From the NCBI GenBank assembly GCA_026985075.1, contig JALSQX010000001.1, positions 34,025 through 98,024 of the forward strand: DNA of 64,000 nt, given 5' to 3'. The notes below the pieces were generated by a model, which worked only from the letters and a program-made list of their open reading frames with translations, did not search any database and was not told the origin of the DNA. This stretch comes from Blastocatellia bacterium (GTDB taxonomy: Bacteria > Acidobacteriota > Blastocatellia > HR10 > J050). The translations under genes were made by a program, and so were the position numbers. This document shows, one piece after another, positions 1 through 9,484 of the stretch; position 1 is the first letter of the stretch, and each line of letters opens with the position of its first letter.

Positions 1-1
1 G

Positions 2-892
2 CTCAATCTGCTGGAAGGATTCGATCTGAAAGCGATGGGGCAGAACTCGACCGAGTATATCCACACGGTGACCGAGAGCATGAAGCTGGCCTTCGCCGAT
101 CGCGATCGGTACTATGGCGATCCCGATTTCGCCAAGATTCCCGACCAGGCGCTGCTCTCCAAGGAGTATGCGGCGTTGCGTCGTACGCTCATCGATCCGG
201 AGCGGGCATCGCTCGTGCACCGCTGGGGCGATCCCTGGAAGATGAAAGCCCTGGCCCCGGACGTCGCCGCGCCGGCATCTGGTTCGACCGGGGATACCGG
301 GACGCCTCCCCTGGATACGACCTGCGTCAACGTCATCGATAAGGATGGGAATATGTTCAGCGCCACGCCGAGCGGTGCCTGGTTGCCTTCGGTCATCGCC
401 GGAGACACGGGCATTCCGCTCTCTCAGCGCCTGCAGAGCTTCGTGCTCGACGAGGGTCACCCTAACATGCTCGAACCGGGCAAGCGTCCGCGCATCACGT
501 TGACGCCGACCATCGTCCTCAAGGACGGGCAACCATTCCTGGCGTTGAGCACGCCCGGCGGTGATAATCAGGATCAGGCGCTCCTCCAGGTGTTGCTCAA
601 CATCATTGAGTTCGGCATGAACGTGCAGGAAGCCGTGGAGGCGCCTCGATTCGATACGCGTCATTTGATGAGTTCGTTCGACGCGCACGAGTTTCATCCG
701 GGAGCGTTGTACGTGGAAGCGCGCATCGCTCCCGAGGTCATCGACGCCCTCAAGCGACGGGGTCATCGGATCACCGTCCGAGATCCCTGGGGGAATCCGG
801 CGGCCGTGACCGTGGTGCGCTACGATCCTCAGACGGGAGTCATCTCGGCCGGAGCCGACCCGCGTCGAGGGCGATATGCCGTAGCCTGGTGA
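2..892 (+). CDS. ggt: gamma-glutamyltransferase, C-terminal part (5' end outside window)
   Basis: Frame is open from base 2; contains DTTCVNVIDKDGNMFSATPS and TLTPTIVLKDGQPFLALSTPGGD motifs typical of gamma-glutamyltranspeptidase. Confidence 0.9.
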   Translation, partial: LNLLEGFDLKAMGQNSTEYIHTVTESMKLAFADRDRYYGDPDFAKIPDQALLSKEYAALRRTLIDPERASLVHRWGDPWKMKALAPDVAAPASGSTGDTGTPPLDTTCVNVIDKDGNMFSATPSGAWLPSVIAGDTGIPLSQRLQSFVLDEGHPNMLEPGKRPRITLTPTIVLKDGQPFLALSTPGGDNQDQALLQVLLNIIEFGMNVQEAVEAPRFDTRHLMSSFDAHEFHPGALYVEARIAPEVIDALKRRGHRITVRDPWGNPAAVTVVRYDPQTGVISAGADPRRGRYAVAW

Positions 893-902
893 GGAGGTGC
901 CT

Positions 903-2201
903 ATGATGAATCGTCGTCGGTTCTTTCGCGCTCTGATGGCGCCGGCCGTTCTTCCTTTGGCCGGGAGAACGCGCCGCGCGGTCGCTTCCTCTCTGACCGC
1001 CGAGTCACAAGACGAGTGGCCGGCCCCCGACGATCCCCATTATTGGCAGTGGATTCGTCGGCAATTCCTCATCCCGCCGGATGAGGCCTTTTTCAACACC
1101 GGCACGCTGGGAGCGTGTCCGCGTCAGGTCGTCGATACGGTCACGCGACATATGCGGCGACTGGAGGAGACATTGGCTCATTGGGATTACAAGCCCGAGC
1201 ATCCCGATTGGTTCAGCGGGTATCGTCCGCAACTCGAATTGCGCAAGAAATTGGCCGAGGTCATACACGCGCATCCCGGCGAGATCGCGCTCACCCAGAA
1301 TGCGACCATGGGCATGAATTTCATGGCTCATGGACTGGACTTGCAGCCCGGCGATGAGGTGTTGAGCACCGATCAGGAGCACCCCGGTGGACGGTGCGGA
1401 TGGGAGTTGCGGGCCCATCGCGAGGGGATCATCTGGCGACCGCTGGAAATTCCCATTCCACCGCCCGATCCGGAAACGATCGTCAAGATCTTCGCTCAAG
1501 CGATCACTCCCCGGACGCGCGTCATCGCCATCGCTCACATCACCTCTCAGTTTGGCATCGTCATGCCCGTGCGACAGATTTGCGAGCTGGCGCGACCCCG
1601 CGGCATTCTGACCATCATCGACGGAGCCCAGGCCGTCGGTCAGTTGCACGTGAACGTCAAGGAGATCGGTTGCGATGCCTACTTCTCCAGTCCGCATAAA
1701 TGGTTGCTCGCTCCACCGGGCAACGGATTCTTGTACATTCGCCAGGAGAAGCTCAATGACGTATGGACGACATTGGCCAGCGGGCAGTGGAATAACTATC
1801 AAGCGGGCGCCTATCGGTTGATGCAATATGGGACCGGCAATCTCTCGTTGCTCAAAGGACTGGAAGCGGCCATCGACTTTCACATGCGCATCGGTCCCGA
1901 TCGCGTGCAGCGGCGGATCATCGGATTGGCCAATCGGTTGCGTCAGGGATTGCAGCAGATCGACGGCGTGACCATTCTCTCGCCCACCCATCCGGAGTTG
2001 GCCGGAGCGATGGTGACGTATCGCGTCGAAGGGATGACCGGGTCGCAATTACAGGATGAGTTGTGGAACCGGCGGAAAATTCGCGTTCGCAAGATGGGCG
2101 CGAAGAACAGCGTGCGCCAATCGGTGCATATCTATAACAGTCCGGAGGAGATCGACGCGACGCTGGAGATCGTTCGAGATCTGGCTGCCAGGCGGAAGTG
2201 A
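903..2201 (+). CDS. aminotransferase class V-fold PLP enzyme (isopenicillin-N epimerase-like) with Tat-like signal
   Basis: NRRRFFRAL N-terminus; DGAQAVGQLHVNVKEIGCDAYFSSPHKWLLAPPGNGFLYIR PLP-lysine region; RBS gaggag upstream. Confidence 0.88.
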   Translation: MMNRRRFFRALMAPAVLPLAGRTRRAVASSLTAESQDEWPAPDDPHYWQWIRRQFLIPPDEAFFNTGTLGACPRQVVDTVTRHMRRLEETLAHWDYKPEHPDWFSGYRPQLELRKKLAEVIHAHPGEIALTQNATMGMNFMAHGLDLQPGDEVLSTDQEHPGGRCGWELRAHREGIIWRPLEIPIPPPDPETIVKIFAQAITPRTRVIAIAHITSQFGIVMPVRQICELARPRGILTIIDGAQAVGQLHVNVKEIGCDAYFSSPHKWLLAPPGNGFLYIRQEKLNDVWTTLASGQWNNYQAGAYRLMQYGTGNLSLLKGLEAAIDFHMRIGPDRVQRRIIGLANRLRQGLQQIDGVTILSPTHPELAGAMVTYRVEGMTGSQLQDELWNRRKIRVRKMGAKNSVRQSVHIYNSPEEIDATLEIVRDLAARRK

Positions 2202-2351
2202 ATTCGTGCAGATGAAGCCTTGACGGGATGCGCGGTGAAAGGGAGGGGCTCGTTCGTCTCCATCCGGCGCATCGCCGGGGATCGCTCATGGGCGGCGAGT
2301 CCGCGGCGAGGAATGAAAGTGACGTCGCGCAAGATGCCGCCTTGCGTCACC

Positions 2352-2369
2352 CATCCTTGGTTGACGATG
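2352..2369 (+). repeat. 18-bp direct repeat, copy 1 (catccttggttgacgatg)
   Basis: Identical to 2419-2436, 67 bp apart. Confidence 0.85.
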
Positions 2370-2418
2370 AGGAAAGCGGCGTGCCCGGCATCAGTCAGGC
2401 GAAACATCTTACGCCGCT

Positions 2419-2436
2419 CATCCTTGGTTGACGATG
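2419..2436 (+). repeat. 18-bp direct repeat, copy 2, overlapping the putative -35 of the downstream gene
   Basis: Exact copy of 2352-2369. Confidence 0.85.
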
Positions 2437-2455
2437 CCCAACCTCGTTGTATGAT
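2428..2455 (+). promoter_or_regulatory. putative sigma70-type promoter TTGACG-N16-TATGAT
   Basis: Sequence match just upstream of ATG 2468. Confidence 0.45.
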
Positions 2456-2467
2456 GGTGATGGCGTC

Positions 2468-3532
2468 ATGATCACCGTATTGGGGGCTACCGGTTTCACG
2501 GGCCGGCTCGTCGTCGAGGAATTGCGACGGCGGCAATTACCCGTGCGACTGGCCGGACGGAACGTCGATAAGCTTGAAGCTGTGGTGGAGGCTCTCGGTG
2601 AACGGGTTCCCACCGTAGTCGTCGACGTCACGCGCCCGGAGACGCTGCCACTCGCATTGGAGGGATCGCGCGTGCTCATCAATTGTGTCGGTCCGTTCAC
2701 CGATTTAAGCGAACCGGTGGTCGCTGAGGCCATCCGTCAAGGCGTGCACTATCTGGACACCACGGGCGAACAAGCGTTCATCAAGCTCATTTTTGACCGC
2801 TACAGCGATCAGGCGAAGCGTCGAGGGGTCGTTGTGTCGCCGGGAGCCGCCTTCGAGTATGCTTTGGCCGATGCGGCCGCGGAAGTGGCTGGTCGCGAGT
2901 TGGAACCGTGCGAAGAGGTGATCATCGTGTATGCCCTCTCGGGATTCGGGGCGAGCCGAGGAACGAAAAAATCGGTGCTCCGAGTGGTGGCCAGCGAGGG
3001 GTATCTTTATCGGGAGGGGCGACTCGTTCGGGCCAGACTGGGAGCGGAGCGTCGGTCAGTCCGTATGCCCAGTGGCCGGAAGCTCGTCGCCCTCTCGTTC
3101 CCTGGCGGGGAAGTCATCCATGTACCTCGACACGTTCAGGCGCGGTCGGTCATCCCCATGATGGCATTCAGCTCCGGTCGAGCGCTGTTGCTCCCTCTCG
3201 GTCTGCCACTGTTGCGCGCGGCGATGGTCACGCCGTTGAGAGAGTGGATCTTTCGGCGTATTGAAGTGGGACCGGTCGGTCCCTCGCCTGAAGCACGGGC
3301 AGCTACGCGCTTCACGTTGCTTGTGGAGGCGCGCCGGGGCGAGGATCGCCGCGCCGTCATCGCCGAAGGATGCGATCCCTATGGCTTGACGGCGGTGGTG
3401 ATCGTGGCCTTGGCGGCTCATTTATTGGAGGAAGGACCGCGGGAGGTCGGCGCTCTCTCGCCGGCCATGGTTGCCGGTCCGGAGGCGATCGTCACGAGCA
3501 CGGGCGAAGCCGGCGTTCGCTGGTTGCGATGA
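2468..3532 (+). CDS. saccharopine dehydrogenase-like / trans-acting enoyl reductase family NAD(P)-binding protein
   Basis: MITVLGATGFTGRLVVEELRRRQLPVRLAGRNVDKLE Rossmann start; family architecture. Confidence 0.85.
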   Translation: MITVLGATGFTGRLVVEELRRRQLPVRLAGRNVDKLEAVVEALGERVPTVVVDVTRPETLPLALEGSRVLINCVGPFTDLSEPVVAEAIRQGVHYLDTTGEQAFIKLIFDRYSDQAKRRGVVVSPGAAFEYALADAAAEVAGRELEPCEEVIIVYALSGFGASRGTKKSVLRVVASEGYLYREGRLVRARLGAERRSVRMPSGRKLVALSFPGGEVIHVPRHVQARSVIPMMAFSSGRALLLPLGLPLLRAAMVTPLREWIFRRIEVGPVGPSPEARAATRFTLLVEARRGEDRRAVIAEGCDPYGLTAVVIVALAAHLLEEGPREVGALSPAMVAGPEAIVTSTGEAGVRWLR

Positions 3533-3626
3533 CCGAAGCGCCGGGGTATGGACAACTCTCCGATCCATGGAAGATCGAGGAGGGATACTGGCAGGCGTGA
3601 TGAACCTCTCGGGACTAGCTGAGAAT

Positions 3627-3803
3627 GTGATGGCTCCCCGCCGGCGAGCCGCGGGGCTTCTCCAGGTGGTGGGCTTGCCAGACGAGCTATCGACCTGACT
3701 GCTCCCGGCGGATCAGCCGCGGGGCTCCTGGAAGGCTCTTGCTCCCTCTCGACGAGCTGTCGACCTGACTGCTCCCGGCGGACCAGCCGCGAGGCTTCCT
3801 GAA
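3627..3803 (+). repeat. three imperfect-palindrome elements, two of them in 70-bp tandem units (3681-3750, 3751-3803)
   Basis: gctccccgccggcgagccgcggggcttc and gacgagct[a/g]tcgacctgactgctcccggcgga[t/c]cagccgcg[g/a]ggct repeated. Confidence 0.8.
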
Positions 3804-4012
3804 GATCGGTGCCCACCCTGCCTGTCGCCGTGGAAATCGTGGGCCATGCGAGATCTCGCGCTGGCTCAGGAGCCAGCCATTTTCGCAGAGGGATGGGTCT
3901 TTGGAGTTCCTCCTTCCATCGGTCCCTCAAGAGAAGGCTTGCCCTCTTGGGTGAGTTTGTTTACAATAACAGCAGCCCGGAAGGTCATTCTTCAAGCGCG
4001 AAGAGGAGAAGC

Positions 4013-5584
4013 ATGATACGAAGCGAGTGGGTTGCATCTCTGCTTGCCATCTTGTTGCTCGGCGGCTTGGCCCTCTCTCAATCCGAATCATTGGCTCGAT
4101 TCAGCGATGTGACCGAGCAAGCCGGCGTCGCGTTCCAGCATCATCCGGGCACACCGATGGAGACGGGAGGGGGTGCGGCTTTTCTCGATTATGATGGGGA
4201 TGGGGATCTGGATATCTATGTCGTGGACGTCGGCGGACCGAACATCCTTTTTCGCAACAATGGCGATGGGACGTTCACCGATGTGACCGAGCAGGCGGGC
4301 GTCGCCGATGCCGAGCATATATCGCGCGGCGTGACCTGCGCCGATTATGACAACGATGGTGACGAGGATCTGTACGTCCTCAATGAAGGCCCCAATGTGC
4401 TGTTTCGCAACAATGGCGATGGGACGTTCACCGACGTGACCGAGCAGGCCGGTGTGGGCGATGCGTCGCGGAGTCAGTCTGCCGCTTTCGGCGATTATGA
4501 CGCCGATGGGTTCCTCGATCTCTACGTGGGGAATTACATCGACATGTCCACGTTGAGCGAAGATCGGTTGCATTTCGCTTGTCAACCCAACAGGCTGTAT
4601 CACAATAATGGCGATGGGACGTTCACTGAGGTCGGCGCCGAACTCGGCGTCGCCGATAGTGGGTGTGCGCTGGCGGTGACGTTCACCGATTACGACGGCG
4701 ACGGCGATCTGGATCTGCTCGTGGGGAATGATTTCGGTCCCTGGGGATACCCTCCTAATGTCTTGTTCCGCAACGATGGACCGGGCTCTGATGGACGGTG
4801 GATCTTCACCGACGTGAGCCAGGCGGCGGGCATTGATGGTCGATTATACTCGATGGGCATTGCGGTGGGCGATTACGACAATGACGGCGATCTGGATTAT
4901 TATGTGACCAGCATTGGACGAAACGTTCTTTACCGCAATAATGGCGATGGGACGTTCACCGATGTAGCCAGAGAGGCTGGCACTCGGGCTCCACGAGCGG
5001 GCGATGTCCCTCGCATCAGTTGGGGCGCAGAGTTCTTCGATTACGATAATGATGGAGATGTCGATCTTTACGTCGCCTCTGGCCCGGTGACCGGAGATGA
5101 GAAGCAGGCTAACCTCTTGTTCTTCAATCGAGGAGATGGAACATTCATAGACATCGCCGCCGAGGCTGGCGTGGATGACCCCGGTTCCGGTCGAGGGACG
5201 ATCGTTGGCGATTACGATGATGATGGAGATGTGGATCTCTATCTGGTGAATTACGGCCAACGCGCCGTTTTGTATCGCAACGAGTATTATCACCCGGAAT
5301 CGGCATTGACGGCGAACAACTGGCTGGAAGTGAGATTGATCGGGACCACGAGCAATCGCGATGGGATTGGGGCGCGCCTGCGCCTGGTGACTGGTGGGAA
5401 GTCGCAAATCCGCGAGGTGGGCACGGGATCACCGCACTCCTCTCGATCGAGCGGGCTCGTGCATTTCGGCTTGGGGACGGCTGAGGTGGTCGATGAGTTG
5501 GAGGTCCGATGGCCGAGCGGGCAGATCCAGGTGATAAGAGGCGTCCCCGTGAATCGGCGGATCACGGTGATCGAAGGACCATGA
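4013..5584 (+). CDS. FG-GAP/VCBS repeat protein with C-terminal ASPIC/UnbV domain, secreted
   Basis: Repeated LFRNNGDGTFTDVTEQAG / DYDNDGDLDLYV units; C-terminal NRDGIGARLRLVTGG; signal peptide; RBS gaggag. Confidence 0.9.
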   Translation: MIRSEWVASLLAILLLGGLALSQSESLARFSDVTEQAGVAFQHHPGTPMETGGGAAFLDYDGDGDLDIYVVDVGGPNILFRNNGDGTFTDVTEQAGVADAEHISRGVTCADYDNDGDEDLYVLNEGPNVLFRNNGDGTFTDVTEQAGVGDASRSQSAAFGDYDADGFLDLYVGNYIDMSTLSEDRLHFACQPNRLYHNNGDGTFTEVGAELGVADSGCALAVTFTDYDGDGDLDLLVGNDFGPWGYPPNVLFRNDGPGSDGRWIFTDVSQAAGIDGRLYSMGIAVGDYDNDGDLDYYVTSIGRNVLYRNNGDGTFTDVAREAGTRAPRAGDVPRISWGAEFFDYDNDGDVDLYVASGPVTGDEKQANLLFFNRGDGTFIDIAAEAGVDDPGSGRGTIVGDYDDDGDVDLYLVNYGQRAVLYRNEYYHPESALTANNWLEVRLIGTTSNRDGIGARLRLVTGGKSQIREVGTGSPHSSRSSGLVHFGLGTAEVVDELEVRWPSGQIQVIRGVPVNRRITVIEGP

Positions 5585-5625
5585 TCCTGGTCGGTGGGGT
5601 GCGAATGTCGAGGGGGCGCCTATGG

Positions 5626-5655
5626 TTGACAGGGAGCCGGTGTTTATGGTAGGGT
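5626..5655 (+). promoter_or_regulatory. putative promoter TTGACA-N18-TAGGGT
   Basis: Sequence match; implies an approximately 200-nt leader before ATG 5864. Confidence 0.35.
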
Positions 5656-5863
5656 GCTCCAGCCAGCCCGGGGTGTTACGCTTCTAAATGATGAAGATAC
5701 AGACACATTCGCGGTGCCCTCGTGTCGCTCTCGGCGATGCCTCAAACGTTCTTCTGCTCAGATGGCGCGCAGAGTGCGGTTTTTTCGGTCGAGAGCAGGC
5801 GAGGTCTGTGGATGAGCGAGGGTTGTTTCGTGGTTAAAACCTTTTAAAGGAGGAGACTTGGTT

Positions 5864-7240
5864 ATGAAAAGAACAGTTCGCATGATCACTGCCTTGAGCT
5901 CTCTGGCCCTCTTGGCCCTGAGCAGCATTCCTCTTGGTGGTTCGCTGGCTCCGGCCAAGACGAGTGCCCAGTCGGCTGTTGCTGAGGTTGAGCCGAACGA
6001 TGATCCGCTGTCGGCTCAGGAGATTCCGTTCCCCGGACCGGGCGAAAAGGTTGAAGTTCAAGGGAGCGTAGCGGCTGGGGACGAGGGGAGCTTCAGCGAG
6101 GAGATGGAGACCTTCTTCTCATTCGCCGGCGGCGTTGGAACGCTCCACGACTGGTATGTGCTTGATCCCGATGCCCTCGGCAAGCAGGCGCTGGGCAATG
6201 GCCCCATTCCATTGAAGATCAGCGTGGGATGGGAAGGAGAAACCGACATCGACGTCTGGGTGGGCACGTTAGTGGATGATTTCCTCTTCTTCTTCGATGG
6301 ATTTAAGCTCCTCAGCGACGTTCGCATGGCCTCTTTGGCCAATCCCGAAATGTGGCCTCGCGGAGATGCAGCCAGCGAGTCCATCGCCCTTTATCTGCAA
6401 CCTCAGGGGGTCACTGACGAAGAGGGTAATCCCATTCCCAACGACGGTTTTGGTCGTAAACTGGTCGTCGCCATTCAGCATTTCGATGGGCCTCCGGCCG
6501 ACTACACGTTGACCATCGAGAACGGCGCCAGCGTCGCCAAACAGGATGTGAGCTTCAATAACGAACGTCACCAGATCGATGATGGTGGAATTACTGCCGG
6601 GTGGTTCAGTGGGCCTTCGGGGGGCATCGTCGTCAATTGCTATCGGCCCAGTCGATATCCGGCGACGTTGACGAGCATCGCTCATCCATTTGTGAATTTC
6701 AGCGACGTGCCCGATCCCACAGGGCAACCACTTCGCGTGATCGTCTTCACGGGCGAGGATGATGGTGATGGGCTTCCTGGACCGCCGCCACCGTTGTCCC
6801 AGGCCAACATCCTGTTCGATCAGGAAGTGCCTATTCCGGGGACGATTTCTCCTCAGGAGGGATCGCGATTCATTGGCCGAGTCAATGACATCACCATCGA
6901 TCCGCCGATCACCATCGAGTCGGGAGTCGTTTACGTCGCGTTACAGTGGCCCGATGCCCCGATCGAGGAGACGGGCGTCGCTCTCGCTCTGGATACCAGT
7001 CCCGTTCAGTACCTCCGCACGTTCCTTTCCACTGATGGGGGCGAGACGTGGGGGCGTCCGACCAGGACGGAAGATTTGTCCGGTGAAGATGTCTTCATGA
7101 ATGCCGATATCCGCGCACACTTCGAATTCGGTCCCGCGCCCGCCAGTGTGGTCAGATCGAAGGCCGAGCGGCGAAGCCATCGCGTGGTCAGAGCCGTGCT
7201 GTCCAGGCAACCGCTTTCCGTCGTGCCAATCAGTCGGTGA
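5864..7240 (+). CDS. hypothetical secreted protein
   Basis: Signal peptide-like N-terminus MKRTVRMITALSSLALLALSSIPLGG; RBS aaaggaggag. Confidence 0.75.
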   Translation: MKRTVRMITALSSLALLALSSIPLGGSLAPAKTSAQSAVAEVEPNDDPLSAQEIPFPGPGEKVEVQGSVAAGDEGSFSEEMETFFSFAGGVGTLHDWYVLDPDALGKQALGNGPIPLKISVGWEGETDIDVWVGTLVDDFLFFFDGFKLLSDVRMASLANPEMWPRGDAASESIALYLQPQGVTDEEGNPIPNDGFGRKLVVAIQHFDGPPADYTLTIENGASVAKQDVSFNNERHQIDDGGITAGWFSGPSGGIVVNCYRPSRYPATLTSIAHPFVNFSDVPDPTGQPLRVIVFTGEDDGDGLPGPPPPLSQANILFDQEVPIPGTISPQEGSRFIGRVNDITIDPPITIESGVVYVALQWPDAPIEETGVALALDTSPVQYLRTFLSTDGGETWGRPTRTEDLSGEDVFMNADIRAHFEFGPAPASVVRSKAERRSHRVVRAVLSRQPLSVVPISR

Positions 7241-7252
7241 TGGATCTTGGGT

Positions 7253-7286
7253 GGGATCATCCTCACCTGTTGGTGGGGATGATCCC
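7253..7286 (+). terminator. strong hairpin downstream of the secreted-protein gene
   Basis: GGGATCATCCTCACC-TGTT-GGTGGGGATGATCCC; stem about 14-15 bp, no clear poly-T. Confidence 0.6.
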
Positions 7287-7701
7287 CATTTGTGGTGAAG
7301 ACGGAGAGTTGCTCAGAGTATCTCTGATTTTCTGTCATGCGTGAAGAAATCGCGTTTTGGCTCAGGGTGTGTTCGGGGGGCGGGCTCTCTAGGTAGATAT
7401 CACGTTGTCGAGTCCGCGCGACCGTTTCTGGATATTTCCTCTCCCGCCGTCGGCTGAAGGCGAGTTCGACTCCTGAGGTCCACACCCATCATTCCACACC
7501 GCGTCTCATCTCCAATAGGCTGGCGAACTCGCGAGGAAATTCCTCACGGGCTGGCGTCCACGACCAATGACGAACATCGATGAGGTGGGAGGGCGCCATA
7601 TGTGCTCCGTGATTTGGCTGTCTATCTGGCGGAAGGGCCGAACTCCTGGGTGGAGGGGGGCAATATGTGCTCCACGATGGTGCCGTATTCCTGGAGGTCC
7701 T

Positions 7702-7793
7702 CTCAGAACGTCATCACCAGGTCGGCGGGAAGGAGTTCTTGATGGAGGAAATCGGTGAGCGTCATCGGGGCGTCGATTTCGGGGATGAGGTCT
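7702..7793 (-). pseudogene. duplicated 3' end of the DsrE-like gene (about 29 codons plus stop)
   Basis: 91/92 identity with 8651-8742, which is the 3' end of the intact DsrE-like CDS. Confidence 0.9.
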
Positions 7794-7845
7794 ATCATCT
7801 GTCGGTTGCCGTTACAGCCAGAATCGACGATAATAAAGATGATTT

Positions 7846-8112
7846 ATGTTGGAAAAACGGACGACATTGGAGCAGATTCTGAATCTTGTACGCCGATTGG
7901 ATTCGATTCACCTGGTCAAACTTCGCCAAGCGCTCGATCACCTGATGGCGCAAATTCCCGACCAGGAAAGAGAGCGTCTCTATCGGCAATTATTGAAAGA
8001 GCGTGGTTTGATGAGCAAAGTTGATCGTCCTTCCTCTCGACCGCGGGATCACCACCCAATACGAGTCAGCGGTAAGCCTCTCTCGGAAATGATTGTCGAG
8101 GAGCGGCGGTGA
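7846..8112 (+). CDS. putative type II antitoxin
   Basis: 88-aa ORF immediately upstream of PIN toxin; C-terminal PIRVSGKPLSEMIVEERR is antitoxin-like. Confidence 0.75.
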   Translation: MLEKRTTLEQILNLVRRLDSIHLVKLRQALDHLMAQIPDQERERLYRQLLKERGLMSKVDRPSSRPRDHHPIRVSGKPLSEMIVEERR

Positions 8113-8577
8113 GTGGCTGGTTATTACTTCGACAGTAGTGCTCTGGTTAAGCGTTATGCTTATGAATCAGGCACTGATTGGGTCCTTCGCGTCACAGATC
8201 CAACCTCGGACAACGAAATTGTAGTTGCTCGGATTGCAGGTGCGGAGGTGCTCGCCGCTATTGTTAGAAAACAGCGTGCTGGTGAGGTGAGCGGTATCCA
8301 AGCTCAGCAGGCAGTGGCCGATTTTGAAGCCGACTTCGAGACGGAATATGACGTCATTGAGGTCACACCAGCCGTCGTCATGCGAGCGATGGACTTGATC
8401 AAGCGCTATGGACTCCGGGGCTATGATAGTATTCAACTTGCTTGCGCCATGGAAGTGAATGAAGTGCGTCTCTTGGTCGGTCTTGCCTCACTCGTTTTCG
8501 TCAGCGCTGATGGGAGGTTGAATGAAGTGGCGCGGGCCGAGGGATTACCTGTTGAGGACCCCAGTGCTCAGGGATAG
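8113..8577 (+). CDS. PIN-domain toxin (VapC-like), GTG start
   Basis: YYFDSSALVKRY, E at the expected position, GLRGYDSIQLACAM and VSADGRLNEVARAEGL PIN motifs; directly abuts antitoxin stop. Confidence 0.88.
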   Translation: MAGYYFDSSALVKRYAYESGTDWVLRVTDPTSDNEIVVARIAGAEVLAAIVRKQRAGEVSGIQAQQAVADFEADFETEYDVIEVTPAVVMRAMDLIKRYGLRGYDSIQLACAMEVNEVRLLVGLASLVFVSADGRLNEVARAEGLPVEDPSAQG

Positions 8578-8650
8578 GGCTACCGCCGGGTTAACTTCAG
8601 GATTTCCCCATCCACAACTCATCGATATGGCAAGGGCTGACGAGGTTCTC

Positions 8651-8742
8651 CTCAGAACGTCATCACCAGGTCGGCGGGAAGGAGTTCTTGATGGAGGAAA
8701 TCGGTGAGCGTCATCGGGGCGTCAATTTCGGGGATGAGGTCT
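8651..8742 (-). repeat. 92-bp direct repeat, copy B (within the 3' end of the intact DsrE-like gene)
   Basis: Single mismatch to 7702-7793. Confidence 0.9.
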
Positions 8743-9071
8743 TCTTCTTTCAGGCCACACATGTACATCGATGACGAGCAGGCGAAGAATTTGACGTCGT
8801 GCCCGTGTTGCTTGGAGTCGCGCAGGAAGGTCTGGAGATTCTCAAAATCAGCCGCCTGCAAGCGCACGAGCGTCATCTCTTCCAGATCTCGATAGGCTTC
8901 AGAGAAGTTCGGGTGGTTGATGCGCTCTTTGGTCAGCTTGAGGATGGCCTCATCGCGGAAGAAGACGCGGACAGAAATCTCCGGTGAGGCCGTCAGGGCG
9001 CGAATGAGCGTGGCCACTTGAATCAGATTATTGAAACTTCCCCGGGAAACGATGATCGCCACTTTCTTCAC
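8652..9071 (-). CDS. DsrE/DsrF-like family protein, GTG start
   Basis: VKKVAIIVSRGSFNNLIQVATLIRALTASPEISVRVFFRDEA...FFACSSSMYMCGLKEEDL. Confidence 0.8.
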   Translation of the reverse strand: MKKVAIIVSRGSFNNLIQVATLIRALTASPEISVRVFFRDEAILKLTKERINHPNFSEAYRDLEEMTLVRLQAADFENLQTFLRDSKQHGHDVKFFACSSSMYMCGLKEEDLIPEIDAPMTLTDFLHQELLPADLVMTF

Positions 9072-9484
9072 GCTGCCCCCTCCATGCCTGAAGCCATCGG
9101 ATGAAACATGTTCCAACCTCTCTCCCGCAGCCGGTGAAGGCGGTGAACGGACGCCTCGCCCCGCAGCGATGTTTGCTCTCGCTGGCGTTGGTCGAATCGA
9201 ACGATATCCTTTTCGCGCTTCGCCACCATCGGGTCTACGATAGAGTAGCCAACACCCCTCCATCCGTCAATGTCGCAGCCGAGCAACGAAAGCGTCAAAC
9301 TCGTTTTTCATGTGGAGAGCGTGACGCCCTCCTGCCGATTGAGTGGGAGGACATCCCCTATCCCAGAACTTGCCTCCGAACTCCGCGATGTTCGCTCGTC
9401 ATCAATAAGCGAGGTGCGTGTTGCCCAATGCCTCGGAGCAAGTCTGTGGGGATAGTCCCCGCTCTCTGGCTCATGGGATGGAGC

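Noticed and set aside
1005-2048. 347-aa minus-strand ORF
   Set aside because: Antisense to the class V aminotransferase
4088-5407. Ile/Val-rich minus-strand ORFs (4088-4603, 4844-5407)
   Set aside because: Artefact of the repeated GAT-rich FG-GAP sequence read backwards
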